Below are positions 31,443 through 32,750 of a stretch of DNA of 32,750 nt, in pieces (the stretch's first letter is position 1; each line of letters starts with the position of its first letter). The notes under the pieces were generated by a model. It was not told where the DNA came from. It saw nothing but the letters and a program-made list of their open reading frames with translations, and did no database searches. Source of the stretch: Bacillota bacterium (GTDB lineage: Bacteria > Bacillota > Sulfobacillia > Sulfobacillales > Sulfobacillaceae); assembly GCA_021799435.1 (NCBI GenBank), contig JAJZAN010000031.1:1-32750 (forward strand), written 5' to 3'. The translations under genes and the position numbers were made by a program.

Positions 31443-32738
31443 TCAGAGCACTCGGACCGGAACTGTCTCAAAGCCGCGCAGGACGAGCAATGAGCGTCGA
31501 GTCGGCGTACCTGCCAGCGCCAGCGTCGGAAAACGCCGTGTCATTTCTTCAAACGCGATACGGGCCTCGAGGCGCGCTAGGGCAGCACCCAGGCAGTGGT
31601 GCATCCCGAGGGAGAAGGCCAAGTGCCGTGAGGCATCGGGCCGATTAATTTGCAGGCGATCGGGCTGGTCGAACACCTTCGGATCGCGGTTGGCACCGCC
31701 GATGGCCACGATGACGGACGAGCCCTGCGTGATGACGGTACCGCCGATATCTACGTTCTCCGTCGCGATTCGTGACGTCATCTGGACTGGGCTGTCATAG
31801 CGAAGCAACTCCTCGACAGCCCCAGGGATGAGATTGCGATCCTCTCGCATCTCCTCCCATTGCGCCGGGTTTCTGACCAGGGCCACGGTGCCGTTTCCGA
31901 TGAGATTCACGGTTGTCTCAAAGCCAGCGATAAGGAGGAGCAGCGCCGTACTGACGAGCTCGCCGGATGTGAGCCGGTCGCCTGCTTCTTCGGCCGCGAT
32001 GAGCGCGGACAGGAGACTGTCATCCGGGTTTTGTCGACGTCGGTTCACCAGATCTTGAAGGTACGCAGTCAGGGCCAACTCGGACGCACGCGATTGGCTC
32101 TCCCCGCCTTCGGAGGACTGGGGGTCGAGCGTGGCGGCGACGTCGTGGCCCCACATCCGGAATTTCGCCTGGTCCTCAGCCGGAACGCCCAGCAGGTGAC
32201 AAATCACCGCAATGGGAAGCGGAAAGGCCAGGGCATCGATGAGATCGAAACTGCTCGCGGCCTCCACAGAGGTGAGGAGCTGGTCGGTGCGTTCGCGGAT
32301 CCAAGGTTCAAGATCGGCAATCGCCTTGGGGGTGAACGCTCGTGAGACGAGCCGTCGGATACGGGTATGGTCGGGCGGATCCATGGTGAGAAGATCGGCG
32401 TTCGGAAGATCTGCTCGTGGATCGCCGGCCGGGTAGTCCGGCGGACGGTATCCTTGTTGGTGCACGGGCGAGGAGCTAAACCGCGGGTCGCGCAGGATGG
32501 CCGCTGCTGTGGCGTGACTCGACGTGATCCACGGCCCGAGGGCACTACGGACGAGACCGCGCCGACGCACATCGGTGTACAGCGGGTACGGGTCAATCTT
32601 GGTCTGGGGACGGAGCAACCGGGCTACGGGATCCCCGCGCCATTGAAAATAACGCACTGCCGCGGGTTCGATGACGCGTCGCATCAGGTGATCTTTGACG
32701 CTCAACCGAACATTGCGGGGACTAGTTTCGGCGTCCAT
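31443..32738 (-). CDS. cytochrome P450 (soluble bacterial class I type)
   Basis: This 431-residue P450 has AGFETT (271-276) as the I-helix motif, ExxR at Glu310-Arg313 (EELLRYDSPVQ), and Cys382 as heme ligand in LAFSLGMHHCLGAALARLEA. Helix C shows DHTRIRRLVSRAFTP. It is like CYP107 and other soluble bacterial P450s. Compared with the first P450 it has a longer N-terminus of about 40 residues (MDAETSPRNVRL). ATG 32738 lies 12 bases from the window edge and no good ribosome binding site is visible, so the true start may lie outside. The convergent 86-base gap to the dehydrogenase contains a hairpin with GGGGCGA (31389-31395) pairing TCGCCCC (31415-31421), without a T run. Confidence 0.9.
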   Translation of the reverse strand: MDAETSPRNVRLSVKDHLMRRVIEPAAVRYFQWRGDPVARLLRPQTKIDPYPLYTDVRRRGLVRSALGPWITSSHATAAAILRDPRFSSSPVHQQGYRPPDYPAGDPRADLPNADLLTMDPPDHTRIRRLVSRAFTPKAIADLEPWIRERTDQLLTSVEAASSFDLIDALAFPLPIAVICHLLGVPAEDQAKFRMWGHDVAATLDPQSSEGGESQSRASELALTAYLQDLVNRRRQNPDDSLLSALIAAEEAGDRLTSGELVSTALLLLIAGFETTVNLIGNGTVALVRNPAQWEEMREDRNLIPGAVEELLRYDSPVQMTSRIATENVDIGGTVITQGSSVIVAIGGANRDPKVFDQPDRLQINRPDASRHLAFSLGMHHCLGAALARLEARIAFEEMTRRFPTLALAGTPTRRSLLVLRGFETVPVRVL

Positions 32739-32750
32739 GCCTGCAGGGGC

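Noticed and set aside
1-32750. CRISPR arrays, tRNA or rRNA genes, insertion sequences, phage genes
   Set aside because: No regular short repeats, cloverleaf-like sequences with conserved TTCGA arms, ribosomal RNA motifs, transposases, integrases or terminal inverted repeats were seen.

Overview
This 32.75 kb window looks like chromosomal DNA of a moderately GC-rich Gram-positive bacterium. Strong GGAGG-type ribosome binding sites precede almost every gene, GTG and TTG starts are frequent, two genes encode Gram-positive-style lipoproteins, and there is a LytS/LytR-type two-component pair and a TPP riboswitch. The gene mix (cytochromes P450, FMN-binding glutamate-synthase-like protein, amino-acid permease) would suit an acidophilic or thermophilic Bacillota such as a Sulfobacillus relative. 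That placement is an inference, not something the sequence proves. I see no rRNA, tRNA, CRISPR array or insertion sequence.

Region 1 (1-10.6 kb) is dense and mostly metabolic or regulatory. The tail of moaD and a complete moaE (molybdopterin synthase) meet, tail to tail, a minus-strand operon of LigB/MEMO-like protein, nicotinamidase, sensor kinase and LytTR response regulator. Next come an APC amino-acid permease with a terminator and a potentially structured leader, and a two-domain P-loop-fold protein that has lost both Walker A motifs. A secreted CAP-domain protein is translationally coupled to an alpha/beta hydrolase, whose 3' end overlaps a membrane-anchored FMN-binding glutamate-synthase-family protein by 113 bp.

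Region 2 (10.9-22.9 kb) is accessory in character. It holds a YbaK-type deacylase, four GNAT acetyltransferase genes (one a tandem double-domain protein), a P450, an MGMT-like protein with a PCWR motif, a decayed aminoglycoside-phosphotransferase-like gene, a methyltransferase, a NUDIX protein, a nucleotidyltransferase, a DUF5694-like gene interrupted by an in-frame TGA, and small unknown proteins. Most are single genes with their own ribosome binding sites, which suggests piecemeal gain and loss.

Region 3 (23-32.75 kb) carries a secreted Asp-box beta-propeller protein and a lipoprotein in tandem; each has a second family member elsewhere in the window. It also holds a promoter and TPP riboswitch in front of an MFS transporter that is frameshifted near its 3' end, an ICMT-like membrane methyltransferase, a second MFS transporter, a zinc alcohol dehydrogenase lacking the structural-zinc lobe, and a second P450 at the right edge.

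The most interesting signals are the TPP-riboswitch-controlled MFS gene with its frameshift, the possible pseudoknot leader of the permease, the in-frame TGA in the DUF5694 gene, and several enzymes that keep their fold but have lost or changed a defining motif (MGMT PCWR, P-loop-less ATPase-like protein, ADH without its zinc lobe).
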